DNA from: Malachius bipustulatus
Lineage: Eukaryota; Arthropoda; Insecta; Coleoptera; Melyridae
Assembly: GCA_910589415.1 (NCBI GenBank)
Contig: OU342630.1
Span: 4,340,001-4,404,000 of the forward strand
Reading direction: 5' to 3'
Length of the DNA: 64,000 bases
The notes beneath the pieces are model-generated. The model ran no database searches. It saw nothing but the letters and a program-made list of their open reading frames with translations, and was not told the DNA's origin. The position numbers and the translations under genes are program-made. Positions 23,480 to 34,833 of the stretch are shown here, piece by piece; position 1 is the stretch's first letter; every line of letters starts with the position of its first letter.

Positions 23480-24620
23480 GTGTCTCATCAAATCCTATGG
23501 TATATATTTATACACCACAGCAGCATTATAAGAAAAGCTTTTCTAAGACACATCACTGCTAAGCCTAGGTATCATCAACGTGTTATTACCATATCTAATC
23601 GGGCGATCGTGCATGTCGCCTCTATATACTAGCCTATCTCTCAGGTAAGGAGGCGTAGATGTCGATAAAATCCTCAACACTAATGTACACAAATGATATT
23701 TATAAAGATCTGCCACCTCCAGCCATCCAAGCTTATTAATCCTCATCGACACTCTATCATACTTCCTCAGTCGTCCGTAAACAAATCTGCAACACCAGTT
23801 CTGAATTTTTTGCAGTCTATACTTTGGTGTCCGATACAAACATGGATAGTGTAGTACTAGCCCGTAGTTTAAAATAGATAATACTAACCTGTCACAAAGT
23901 TTTTTCCTCAGGTCAAAATCAAGAAACTTCCTGTTACGATAAAGCTGTCTCAAAACAGTGTCTGATAGTTTGGCCCTGAATGGTAAGCTGCAAGTTGACG
24001 GTTGGCTGACAGTATTCGAGCGCGGGCCGAAATTAATTACACTGCATTTTTTCAGATTTAACTTTAGATTATGAGCATTAAAGAATTTTACTATAGACGT
24101 GAGATTGCTGCCCAGGGGATAGATCAGATACAAGCATTGTTCGGGTATGTAAGAATGATACAGCTGAATGTCATCAGCAAAGAATTGTATGCTCACAGTT
24201 TTCAACGATTCATGAATATCAGACACACAAATTAAAAATAACAGCGGACCTAAGACCGACCCCTGCGGTTAACCAGACGTAGTCTGACAAAACGAAGATG
24301 ACAAACCATCAACGACAACGCTATGTTGGCGGTTGTTCAGGTCATCGAAGCCATGATATAGTAGTTTGGCACACAAAAGCTCGTGGTTCAACGTATCAAA
24401 AGCCCTAAAGTAGTCAAGGTGGACCACAGACGTTGCTAGACCCGCATCCAGTCCCCTCAGGATCGTGTCAGTGACGTTAAGAGGCAATGTAGTTGTGGCC
24501 ATACCCACTCAGAACCCCAGACTCGGATGCAGAAATTATGTTGTTTTGTGTTATGAACTCATACATTTGTGTGGATACAACCTTTTCCAGAATCTTGGAC
24601 ATAGTAATAATACTGTTGTT
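23480..24620 (-). pseudogene. LINE reverse transcriptase, 3' part
   Basis: On the minus strand the RT reads SKILEKVV, then the palm segment VVHLDYFRAFDTLNHELL (24508-24269), a PQGSVLGPLLF segment, the catalytic IQFFADDIQLYHSY and LNLKKCSVINF. The C-terminal region (KLGWLEVADLYKYHL and SFSYNAAVVYKYIP) follows. A TAA at 24269-24271 replaces one codon just before PQGSVLGP, TAG at 23543-23545 is premature, and a frame change lies near 24500. Order and motifs match CR1/Jockey-type LINEs. The element copied itself by target-primed reverse transcription in its active form. This copy is dead. Confidence 0.85.
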
Positions 24621-24784
24621 TCCAGCATTGAAGACAGATAAAATTCCTTAATCACTTCAGGATAGACCCCGCAACCTTTGGATTCTCTCAGTTCAAGGCA
24701 CATCTCCGAAGTTATCTCACAGACCTGGAACCCTATTCTACCATGGATATTCTGTCTTCCTCCCCTTCCCCTCCACACCCTTAT

Positions 24785-25087
24785 TGATTCATTAACCTAG
24801 CACCTTGTCACTAGGATATGTATAATTGTAAACGACAATGTAGTGTATACAATGACTAGCATTAGATTCTAGAAATTTTTCTTTATTTGTTCGTCTCAAT
24901 TTTCTCGGATGCATTTGTGATTGTGATCAATGTGTTATAGTGCCAATCGCTTGCGTATGACCTTTTGATTACGCAGGCGAATTGATGTGTACTACTGCGG
25001 TTTGTTCTTTGTTTGTGAGTTATTATCATCGCTTACAACGCTATTGTACTAATCAATGATTGTTGAATTTAATGGTACAATAAAGAG

Positions 25088-25121
<34 letters not shown>
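24785..25121 (+). mobile_element. 5'-truncated retroposon tail ending in (TTA)n
   Basis: The plus strand ends TGGTACAATAAAGAGATT followed by about ten TTA units (25089-25121). An AATAAA signal followed by a microsatellite tail is typical of LINE or SINE 3' ends. It separates two parts of the minus-strand LINE (24620 and 25194), so it probably inserted there. The 5' limit is uncertain. Confidence 0.5.
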
Positions 25122-25179
25122 AGAAATATTCATTTATTTTATCTGCATCATTTAGCCGATCAGGCGTCTTATTTTTATG

Positions 25180-25470
25180 ACTTATTTTCAACTTTAAAGT
25201 AACTCAATATTTTTCAAGACTTTTTTAGAATTGCGATTTTTGGACTGAAATGAGATGTAAGCAGACTTCTCCCTCCTAATTGCTCCCGTCACCGCGTTAA
25301 TGGGATAAATAATTGCTCCGCGTATATTGCTGGTTAACCTAGGAGTAAAGGGCTTGGTGATCCGATATAAAATGTGAGGAGCATGAGTATCAAACAAGTT
25401 CACGATATTAAATGTTAAATATTCAACTTTTTCATAAATGGTTTGTATGTGCAAAACATTATTCAATTTA
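25180..25470 (-). pseudogene. LINE ORF2 linker fragment between endonuclease and RT
   Basis: The minus-strand frame contains VNLFDTHAPHILYRITKP, then PRLTSNIRGAI and EKSAYISFQSKN. This is the usual linker (FDxHAPxxxxRxxKPxxPWLT) between endonuclease and RT in CR1/Jockey-type LINEs. It is collinear with the RT at 23480-24620 and is likely part of the same broken copy. Confidence 0.7.
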
Positions 25471-25499
25471 ATGTCTGAGAAATGGGAGGTAGAATCTGG

Positions 25500-26390
25500 T
25501 GCAGACTAACGCATTCTGAATTAGATTTGACTAGTCTCAATTACATTTATTTTGAATACACCTAACCGTTTCTCAATAACCACCGGAAAAAGTGTAGTGG
25601 CGAGAAAATTTAGATATTAATTTTTTTTAGAAGAATTGTTAACGGGCAGAATTCTGGGGCCGTTTCTAGAAAAGGTATCGACCGTTGGTGAAAAATTTAG
25701 TAATTTATTGATTCTTGGCATCAAAGGAATTACAAAAATGTTAATAGAAGGTTTTTGACGTCGATATTAGCTTTAAAAATGGCATCGGAAATCTGCCCGT
25801 TGGCTTAATGAGCCTTTATAATACTGGCTGTTAGTGTATAAAAAAACATAACTGGGGCCCAAATGGACCCCAAATGTTATTGGGTGTTACAAAAAGTGGC
25901 AACCCTACATACAATAAGACTTACACTACTTATTGAATATTTTCAAGATGATTTATTGGCTTTAACAGCTTCAGTCATCATTGGTTAGGTATTGTGTAAT
26001 AAAAAATTCTTATCCGAAGACTTTTTTGTCCAGAAAATTTTCAGTTGGCGTGATTTTTGAAAATTTTTGGCAATCTACCGATGGTTAATTGTCGGAACTA
26101 CCGGCACGACGGCAGATGTCACGATGTTCTCCGGGTCACTTGGAGCCGGATGAATATTTTTCAAGGCTATCCGGGCTCTGCGTGCAGTCGGCAATTAAAT
26201 CCTCCAGTTGTATTTTTTCGATACATCACACTGATGCGAGCTCATAACAAGAGCGAAACGGTCCGTCTGTTATTTCGAGGGATTATTTTTGAAAGGCTCT
26301 ATTTTTTTGACTGCCATAGAGCTCGATGGAGCCAAGTCCTTTATCTTATTACTCTAATTTTCAACTTATGGCTCAGTTAATTTTTTTCAT
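25500..26390. other. Unassigned sequence
   Basis: A 107-codon plus-strand frame (26057-26380) has no recognisable domain. It may be chance. Confidence 0.35.
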
Positions 26391-26394
26391 TATA

Positions 26395-26826
26395 CAGGGT
26401 GTCCAGGTATGAGTGTAAGAGCTACACGTGGCGACCTTCCTTGGACTATTTTGAGTGAAAAATATTTATACAATAATGCTCTAAACCTCTTCACGGTGCC
26501 ACACGAGGTCATCAAAGCTAGAAATTCTGGATCACAAAATAAATATGCATATTATTGAACTTCTATTTCCTTTTGCAGTTACGGTTAACATTTTCAAAGA
26601 CTTTTGCAAATTGTGTACTTGAAATTTTCATGCAGGGAGATGAAAAATCTACAACTCAAAAAAACTAAGAATATTTCTACAGGGTGGGGCGCCACTACCA
26701 CCTCGGTCTGTGTATAGCCTGAACCGTGCGCGACTTAAGAACATTCGGAACTGGGTTTTATACAAGGTAGTAGTGCCTATAACTTAAAAAATTTTTGCAC
26801 CAACAAGAGTTTCCCATTTGAAAGTA
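26395..26826 (+). repeat. CAGGGTG element end and left half of family F copy
   Basis: TATACAGGGTGTCCAGGTATG at about 26394 looks like a TA-flanked element end. From 26600 the sequence (GAAATTTTCATGCAGGGAGATGAAAAATC split by small changes) matches family F. The family F copy resumes at 33302, so the LTR element inserted into it. Confidence 0.5.
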
Positions 26827-26830
26827 ACAC

Positions 26831-28458
26831 TGCTGCGGTCGGGCTAATTAGAATAGGCTCTGGGCCAATTAAAATGATTCTTGGCCAATTAAAATTCGAT
26901 CGTTGTTGAAAAACAAAGCCGACTTACCTTCGTTGGGCCGAAGTATTAATTGATGCACCAAAATCTCATTCAGATTTCATGCGACTGTAGTGGCATCAGC
27001 AGCATAAAGCGGTACGGTTTAATTTCCTCTAAGATAAAAGATAGTGGGATGCCAGTGCCTTATGGTTTTTGAATAATTGATCTAAAGTAACCTGAACTAT
27101 AAAGGCATCAAAATTCACTCAGGTTATGAGATGTTTACTATTTCTAACTACTGTAGTATCTACCTACTGAATAATAGAGTTGATCTTTTAATGAAAAGTA
27201 TATTTATGAATTCTGTTTACAAAATAACTTATTGAAATTCTATGGTTATGAAATTACTAATTAATTGATCATGAAGTTAATTGCAAAATATCTCATTTAA
27301 CAGTTTAACTGGTAGAGAAAATAGATCTATCTTTTCTTCACACAATAAATGACAAGTTCATTTCAAGTATTACTTGAATAATAATGGTAATGATTGTATA
27401 TCAGGTATTTCAAAGTTATTATTATTATAAGTTTTAATTAATAAAACATCAATCTCTCGACGAGATAAGGCAGTAGAACGACATAAAACTCCTAACAGAT
27501 TTCTCGGATATCACTCTGAGCAATAAAAGGTTATGTCACACTTTGCTTACTGATACGACATTTTGCCATCCTTGGAATGTCGTGCCGAGACTGGAGAGCG
27601 GGGCCCTGGACGAAATCTCAGGATAAGAGACCGTGGTCTCCCTCTGGGGTGGCAGAAAGACTGATGGATGGAGTCGTGTCCCGTGGGAACACGTGCCTAT
27701 CACTGGCTAGTGTGATCGTCCTTCGAGGTTAGATGAAACTCTAAAATATGGGGCTCCGAATGTTGAGATCCAGTATTTAGGGGCAGGTAGCAGCAAAACT
27801 TTCAGATAGTGTAAGAGATTCCTTCCATAAAAGCGGATATTCGGATGTACCAGAAATGGAAACCAATATGGCGTCCGCGAAGACAGGTGGGGTTCAACTT
27901 CGTAGATAGGTTTTCCGATGAAATAAGATAGTACCCCGATTGATAGGGTAGGTAGAAAGAACTATAACAATATATAAACTCTATTAGAGAAAGTTTTAGA
28001 TAGCTTGAACAATTTACTTACCCGATTTACTAATAATCGGTTCCTTAGATAAAGAGAAAAGGTAGGGGTGCGACTTGTCGCTTCGAGCACCGAGATTGGA
28101 AGACGAACAAACTTGTCCAGAAATTGCGGAGCACCTTTTCCGCGCAGCTCGAAGAAAGGGTTGTTGTATTTAAATTCACGAAACCACATCACAGCGACAT
28201 CTGTGTTTCTAATTAATCGAAAAGGAAGATTGTAAGAGAAGGAAGTTACAGATTGTACTACAAGGTAGGGATCTTGAACTTGCCTAGTTTAGTTAGTTTT
28301 ACCACTCGGCAACAGGTGGCGATGTTAGTTCGAAATTCATGTTTCATTCAAATAAAGTTGCTAGGTGGATACCTTTATAGCAGGGATTTAGATAATGATG
28401 TCCCACTTAATAATATTAAATGGAGCTAATTAAAGGACAAAACCTTAACGACGTTACA
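26831..28458 (-). repeat. 3' LTR of the LARD-like element
   Basis: 1,628 bp, identical in length to the 5' LTR at an offset of 4,839. It contains a hairpin GAGACCGTGGTCTC near 27629 and a 76-codon minus-strand frame (27962-28192) that is repeated in the other LTR only because the LTRs are copies. Confidence 0.9.
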
Positions 28459-28460
28459 CA

Positions 28461-28469
28461 CCTCTCTTT
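28461..28469 (-). promoter_or_regulatory. Candidate polypurine tract
   Basis: On the minus strand AAAGAGAGG followed by TG stands directly before the 3' LTR start TGTAAC. This is the position and composition expected of the plus-strand priming site of an LTR element, and it supports the minus orientation. Confidence 0.6.
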
Positions 28470-29940
28470 ACCGGGGTAAGGAAAGGATTAAAGATAAACC
28501 AACTGGAAAAAGCACAGGCGTATTTCAAGTTGTTACTATACCCGAAGAAGGGTATGTTTGCGGGACAACTAGGTGACGATAAGCTTAGAGAATATGATTC
28601 AGAAATCACGTTCATAAATAACATGAACCTTTCGAAGAAATAAGATAACAATTCTGAACGAACAAATCGTCAACGACATCATTGATCTGTTTCATTGAAT
28701 GAATAAAATTTCTCTTATATATGCTTACTAAGGTAACATGCAACTTTCAAAGGGAATAGCGTTAGGTTTACTAAAATTACATGCAACTTAAATATTAAGC
28801 ACTAGGTAATAATTATTCATAAGGTATAAAAGTAAAAATATTCATGCTTCATTGCAAAGGCAACAAAATAAAAGATATGCTATTAACGGTAGTAATAAGA
28901 TAATTAAGATAACTTTCTTAAACGGTAATTGTTCTCGCCGAACAATGTCGATAAACAAAGGAATAATTTCTAGATAACTAGATATGCTTGATACGATAAG
29001 GTATGGTTAGATAATATAAGATAAGATAGATACGATAAGATAAGATAATATTAGATCTCCTGAGGTGGGCACGGTTTCCTCCTTTGCCGTTAGATGGTGT
29101 TTCCTTGACCAATGACAACCCTGCATTCTGATTTGGAGCATGCACCGCCACTGAAACAGTGGGGCGCGGAAAAATCTAGAATGAGACTGTCGCGGTCAAG
29201 TAGCAGGTCTAACAAAGGAAAAGTGAAACACGATCCTCAAGGGGGTTGATGCTGTCCAAACTTGGGCATCAAAACATCTATGTACAGGGAAAGATAAATT
29301 TTTGGAGTCCACAAGGGTAATCCATGAGAAAGATTTTTCATCTTTGAACCAGTCAAAATTTGACTATGTCGTCGTCTATGCGACTCCATAATGAACGGTT
29401 AAGAGAAAGGAAGTTTGCAGATAATCACTGCGTAGCTTATCAAATAGCGTAATTGTAACAATCATATCGATAAATCGTCCAATAATCGCATAGATAAACA
29501 TTTGATAATCGCACAGAGAAAACATCAATAATCGCCTGGATTATTAGATAAACATTAAGGTAACGGTAAGATAATTTATCTCACTCGGTAAGATAAAAAA
29601 ATGGAACAACCATTTTCATCGCTGAGGTAGGGGACATTCGATATCCATGTTCAAATTCTTTTATGTTAACACCGAATATCTAAAGTCATCTTTGCAAATT
29701 CAACACTAGAATTCACATAGATTTTTATTTTCCATTTTGGAAAATATTCGCAGAGAAGATAAGTATTGGCTACCATTCTATTATGGTACTAATAGCTATA
29801 GATAAGGTAAGATAGGATAATTCCTTTTCTTTGAAAAGAAATTAAAGATAAGAAAGGCACGAAGCTTTGACTAAAGCTTACGCCCGTCATTTTTATCAAG
29901 AAGAAAATTTGCTAATTCAATTTTCGTTTTCTTGAAAGAT

Positions 29941-30296
29941 AGGTAAGATAAGGTAGAGATATTCTGTTATCTTCCGTTGAGACAACAGAGGGATTTTTCA
30001 CTTTAGCCATGCAGGGCGGAAAATCTTAAAGCACCCAAACTTGGAAAGATGGTAGATAAGATAGAAGAGATCTGCTGTCATCTGATTGGACTAGCAGAGC
30101 AGTTTTCACTTTAGCACGTAGCAGGGCGGAAACTGTCGGGAAAGCACCCGTACTTAGAAAGATGGTGGGTAAGATAAAGATAACCTGTTGTCTTTTGTTT
30201 GGACAAACAGGGCAGTTTTCACTTTAGCACGTAGCAGGGCGGAAACTGTCGGGAAAGCACCCGTCTAAACTAGACGGTAGATAAGATAAAGGTATT
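29941..30296 (-). repeat. Three tandem units of about 110 bp with conserved hairpins
   Basis: The units start near 29964, 30072 and 30185 (spacing 108 and 113). Each holds hairpin A: CTGTT/AACAG in unit 1, CTGCT/AGCAG in unit 2, CCTGTT/AACAGG in unit 3. Each also holds hairpin B: GATTTTTC/GAAAATC in unit 1 and CAGTTTTC/GAAACTG in units 2 and 3. The constant phrase CAGGGCGGAAA is common to all, and CACTTTAGC forms the loop of B. Paired changes preserve both stems. No protein is encoded. The array sits in the interior of the LARD-like element. Role unknown; RNA packaging or dimerisation is one possibility. Confidence 0.72.
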
Positions 30297-31649
30297 AGAT
30301 AAGATAAGGTAGATACAACGGCAAGATAGCATTTTCTTTAGTTCATTGAACATAAGAAAATTTAAAAGATAACATTAGACCTATAAACGTTAGTCAGACA
30401 AGATAGGCGAATAGTTACTTAGCAAGGCAATGATTCAGATAACCAGAAAGATATGGGTTCTCAAAATTTGAGCGGTAAAATAAAATGAGAGCCTGAGGAT
30501 AGCAGATACCGATCCCAAAATTAGCAACATTTTCACTTGTCGACACATTCACACAACTAGTTTCGAGATCCTTGAGAAACGCTTTGAAAGATACGGTTTT
30601 CATTCTGCATACATTCTTCATTCATTCTAAGATACAACTAGAAACGGAGCTTTCTCAATTCTCGTATTGCTAGGCCTCATTTTCTAAACGGATTTTTGTC
30701 AAATACAAACAGAGAGATAAAGATAGGCAGGAAGATAAAATTAAAGAGAAAAGATATTATAGAAAACTATTCATCGGTTTTTGTATACCGGGATCGAAAG
30801 GGTATGTTGACTCAGGAATAATTAATCCTGATGCATTTTCCTTGTCTAGGAGCATACTAGACTGAACATGCATTTTATTATGCATAAATTAGGAATTTAT
30901 TTCCTTAGGAAGAACTCATGAGTGATCGCGTCACTAACTAGAGTCAAGACTGGATTCATGACTGAAGTCTACTAAAGTCGGTAAGGTAGGGATCGAAAAA
31001 GCTATGTGACGCTATGATGTATCTTTACACGTAAAGAATTCGTTTTCTACGTTTGACGTAAAGAATGCAAGGGATACTTCGCAACACTGCTCGTAGCTTT
31101 AGCGCCTGTCGGTACTATTACCAACAGCTGACTGGAAAGTCGAAAATTTATGGAAACCTAACCTAACTTAATGAGAACATGGTAAGGTAATTTTCAGGGA
31201 AAGATTTTTGGATACAGTTTTCAAAGACAGCTTAACTACAGAGCTCTCGTATCTGAGTATCCTCTCTGTACGGAATTAAGCTTCTCTAAAACATGCTCGA
31301 GACATCGCGACGGTATAATCAACCACTCCGTAAAGCTCCCTGACGGGTTACCCTTTAGCGGCAGTGTAGCGGTAAGAAAAAGTAGGTATTTTCGCGGCAC
31401 GGCACTTTGCACAAAGATAATTAGGTAGGTACACATATATTAGGAAACAATAATGCTTAAAACTAAATCATGCAAAGCTTTAAATACATGCAGTAAGCAA
31501 CAAGAGAAATTTATATAAATATCAAGTGATATCGCAGACAAATCGTAAAGTTCAAATAATTATGAGATTTATTTTATGAAAATCCTAGATACATAAAAGC
31601 CAAATAAGATAAAGATAAATTGGATTTCTAATCCAAAGAAGTAATCGTT

Positions 31650-31667
31650 CCACACCGGGGAGTGCCA
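31650..31667 (-). promoter_or_regulatory. Candidate primer binding site
   Basis: Two bases inside the 5' LTR, the minus strand reads TGGCACTCCCCGGTGTGG. PBSs start with TGG because they pair with the CCA end of a tRNA. I cannot match this 18-mer to a standard insect tRNA from memory, so the primer is not identified. Confidence 0.5.
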
Positions 31668-31669
31668 AT

Positions 31670-33297
31670 TGCTGCGGTCGGGCTAATTAGAATAGGCTCT
31701 GGGCCAATTAAAATGATTCTTGGCCAATTAAAATTCGATCGTTGTTGAAAAACAAAGCCGACTTACCTTCGTTGGGCCGAAGTATTAATTGATGCACCAA
31801 AATCTCATTCAGATTTCATGCGACTGTAGTGGCATCAGCAGCATAAAGCGGTACGGTTTAATTTCCTCTAAGATAAAAGATAGTGGGATGCCAGTGCCTT
31901 ATGGTTTTTGAATAATTGATCTAAAGTAACCTGAACTATAAAGGCATCAAAATTCACTCAGGTTATGAGATGTTTACTATTTCTAACTACTGTAGTATCT
32001 ACCTACTGAATAATAGAGTTGATCTTTTAATGAAAAGTATATTTATGAATTCTGTTTACAAAATAACTTATTGAAATTCTATGGTTATGAAATTACTAAT
32101 TAATTGATCATGAAGTTAATTGCAAAATATCTCATTTAACAGTTTAACTGGTAGAGAAAATAGATCTATCTTTTCTTCACACAATAAATGACAAGTTCAT
32201 TTCAAGTATTACTTGAATAATAATGGTAATGATTGTATATCAGGTATTTCAAAGTTATTATTATTATAAGTTTTAATTAATAAAACATCAATCTCTCGAC
32301 GAGATAAGGCAGTAGAACGACATAAAACTCCTAACAGATTTCTCGGATATCACTCTGAGCAATAAAAGGTTATGTCACACTTTGCTTACTGATACGACAT
32401 TTTGCCATCCTTGGAATGTCGTGCCGAGACTGGAGAGCGGGGCCCTGGACGAAATCTCAGGATAAGAGACCGTGGTCTCCCTCTGGGGTGGCAGAAAGAC
32501 TGATGGATGGAGTCGTGTCCCGTGGGAACACGTGCCTATCACTGGCTAGTGTGATCGTCCTTCGAGGTTAGATGAAACTCTAAAATATGGGGCTCCGAAT
32601 GTTGAGATCCAGTATTTAGGGGCAGGTAGCAGCAAAACTTTCAGATAGTGTAAGAGATTCCTTCCATAAAAGCGGATATTCGGATGTACCAGAAATGGAA
32701 ACCAATATGGCGTCCGCGAAGACAGGTGGGGTTCAACTTCGTAGATAGGTTTTCCGATGAAATAAGATAGTACCCCGATTGATAGGGTAGGTAGAAAGAA
32801 CTATAACAATATATAAACTCTATTAGAGAAAGTTTTAGATAGCTTGAACAATTTACTTACCCGATTTACTAATAATCGGTTCCTTAGATAAAGAGAAAAG
32901 GTAGGGGTGCGACTTGTCGCTTCGAGCACCGAGATTGGAAGACGAACAAACTTGTCCAGAAATTGCGGAGCACCTTTTCCGCGCAGCTCGAAGAAAGGGT
33001 TGTTGTATTTAAATTCACGAAACCACATCACAGCGACATCTGTGTTTCTAATTAATCGAAAAGGAAGATTGTAAGAGAAGGAAGTTACAGATTGTACTAC
33101 AAGGTAGGGATCTTGAACTTGCCTAGTTTAGTTAGTTTTACCACTCGGCAACAGGTGGCGATGTTAGTTCGAAATTCATGTTTCATTCAAATAAAGTTGC
33201 TAGGTGGATACCTTTATAGCAGGGATTTAGATAATGATGTCCCACTTAATAATATTAAATGGAGCTAATTAAAGGACAAAACCTTAACGACGTTACA
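31670..33297 (-). repeat. 5' LTR of the LARD-like element
   Basis: 1,628 bp, matching the 3' LTR. It should hold the promoter for a minus-strand transcript, but I do not assign a TATA box or start site from sequence alone. Confidence 0.9.
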
Positions 33298-33301
33298 ACA
33301 C

Positions 33302-33790
33302 TTCAAAGTTATGTTTTTTTTATGTAGGTACAATGCTCTTATGTTATTCAAATTTTAGTTCTGAGAAGAAAAACTAAGATTGGTTGTACAGTCGAAGTAC
33401 AAATTGAGAAGCTTGTGAGTGCTGAAGAAGTGGAAAACGCAATTTTCAAAGTTCAAGACCCTGTGCACCGAAAACGGCTGAAGATAGAGGAAAACGGCTT
33501 ACATGTTCCTATTTTAACTTTTTATGTACTATCCTATGATGTAGATGAAACACATGAAATTTAGAGGGTGATGAAAAAATCTGAAAGAAATCTGACATTT
33601 CTCCTCGCGACTGAAAAAAAAATTAATGCGGTACAAATGTTCCTGTACCATTGAATGGTACATCAAAAGTTAAAATAGGGACATATTTTCCGGAACAAAC
33701 CGCTTTCCTCTATCTTGAGCCGTTTTCGTTGTACAATGTCTTAAAAAGAGTTTTGCATACCAGTAGACGCAAATCTGACGCTTTGGCACT
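33302..33790. mobile_element. Fold-back repeat family F, right part
   Basis: AAAACGGCTTACATG and CCTATTTTAAC at 33490-33520 are mirrored by AAAATAGGGACATATTTTCC and GAGCCGTTTTCG at 33675-33730. The 5' part of the family copy lies before 26826. The LTR element therefore split this fold-back, and the 4-bp duplication marks the join. Confidence 0.65.
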
Positions 33791-33834
33791 TAAATAGGTA
33801 ATTAATACGTAGAAGAGAAATTTTAATGACAGTA

Positions 33835-33995
33835 TTCAAAAAATAATTTTTGTAGGCTTACATAAGTCATCAAAAGTTATTCATTTGATATTACAAAAAT
33901 TTTATAAGCCGACAAGATCAGAGTTTTCATAGTTAACTTTTTCTTACGGCCTTCTTATTGTTTTTTTTTTATATGTTGTTCGGTATAAAAAAAGG
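33835..33995 (+). repeat. Dispersed repeat family G, copy 2
   Basis: AATTTTTGTAGGCTTACATAA and GATCAGAGTTTTCATAGTTAAC match family G at 7090-7170. An inverted counterpart is at 34500-34620. Confidence 0.55.
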
Positions 33996-34499
33996 AAACA
34001 AGAAATTTCTAAAATAAAAAAAACTTATTTTTTCGAGGAAAACAAAAATTTTTCGCCGAATTACGTCATTGTGAAGTCACATTATTACTTATCTTATGTT
34101 TTTTTGTTTTTATTTTTCTTTCAAATTCGGTATAAAAAGTTGTTAAAAAAAAAGAAAAAGAAATAAAAATAAATTCACAAATATTTAAGCCTGCTACTCA
34201 CTACGCGGTACTTGGCAAGTACTTGTGAATATTTGTGCAAGTAAAATTATAAAGTAGTATACATTTGCATCCGCGTGGCAGAGCGGGTAACGTATTTTGT
34301 GGTCTTGAAAATGTTTTTCAAGTAACGCAGTTTGACTTTGGTCAACCTTTTCAGTTTACCGACAAAGAACGGGCAGTACAACTAACGGTATGGCAAGTAA
34401 ATTTCTAGTTTCACGTCGCGTCGTCATACACACTACGCAGCACTTCTTGTCATATATCACAAGTACTCGGCAAGTTCCGCGTAGTGAGTAGCCGGCTTT

Positions 34500-34625
34500 A
34501 GTAATTTCAGACTTTTTGGATTTTTTTGTTACCGAACAACATAAAAAAACAATATGGAGGACACAAGAAAAACAAAAGTTGACCATGATAACTCTGGGAT
34601 CTAATCGGCTTTGAAAATGTTTAAA
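34500..34625 (-). repeat. Dispersed repeat family G, inverted counterpart
   Basis: TTACCGAACAACATAAAAAAAC and GATAACTCTGGGATCTAATCGGC are reverse matches of 33900-33990. The two may be ends of one old fold-back. Confidence 0.5.
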
Positions 34626-34833
34626 TGTCGAATTGATGGTTCTAAACATAGACCTAGAATATAATGGACGAACCTTTGAGACTAAAATTTGTTGTCAACC
34701 AAAGTTAGGCAACCATACATACAAGTAAGGGCAAAGCGACGAATTCAATTCAACAAAACAAATTCAAACAAAGAATAATCAAAAATTCCGCATTCTTGGT
34801 GTTTTTTGAGTGATAGAACAATAATTAATGTTA

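Larger units (their letters stand above)
26831..33297 (-). mobile_element. LARD-like non-autonomous LTR retrotransposon, 6,467 bp
   Basis: Two 1,628-bp direct repeats (26831-28458 and 31670-33297) bound a 3,211-bp interior. ACAC flanks both outer sides (26827-26830, 33298-33301). Read on the minus strand the LTR runs TGTAACG...CCGCAGCA. A TGG-initiated primer-site candidate lies just inside the 5' LTR, and a purine run lies just before the 3' LTR. The interior holds no gag, protease, RT or integrase and no frame above about 68 codons, so it must borrow proteins from an autonomous relative. The LTRs have equal length and I saw no difference in the lines I compared, which suggests a recent insertion. 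The interior is rich in GATAAG and carries a structured tandem array. Confidence 0.88.

Noticed and set aside
26057..26380. 107-codon plus-strand frame
   Set aside because: There is no domain, no splice context and no homologue that I recognise. It is likely chance.
27962..28192. 76-codon frame present identically at 27962-28192 and 32801-33031
   Set aside because: It lies inside the two LTRs and is repeated only because the LTRs are copies. No domain is recognisable, and its presence twice is not evidence of coding.
34262..34345. Possible tRNA (GCGTGGCAGAGCGGGTAACG)
   Set aside because: It has a box A-like phrase only. No acceptor stem, anticodon arm or T-arm follows.
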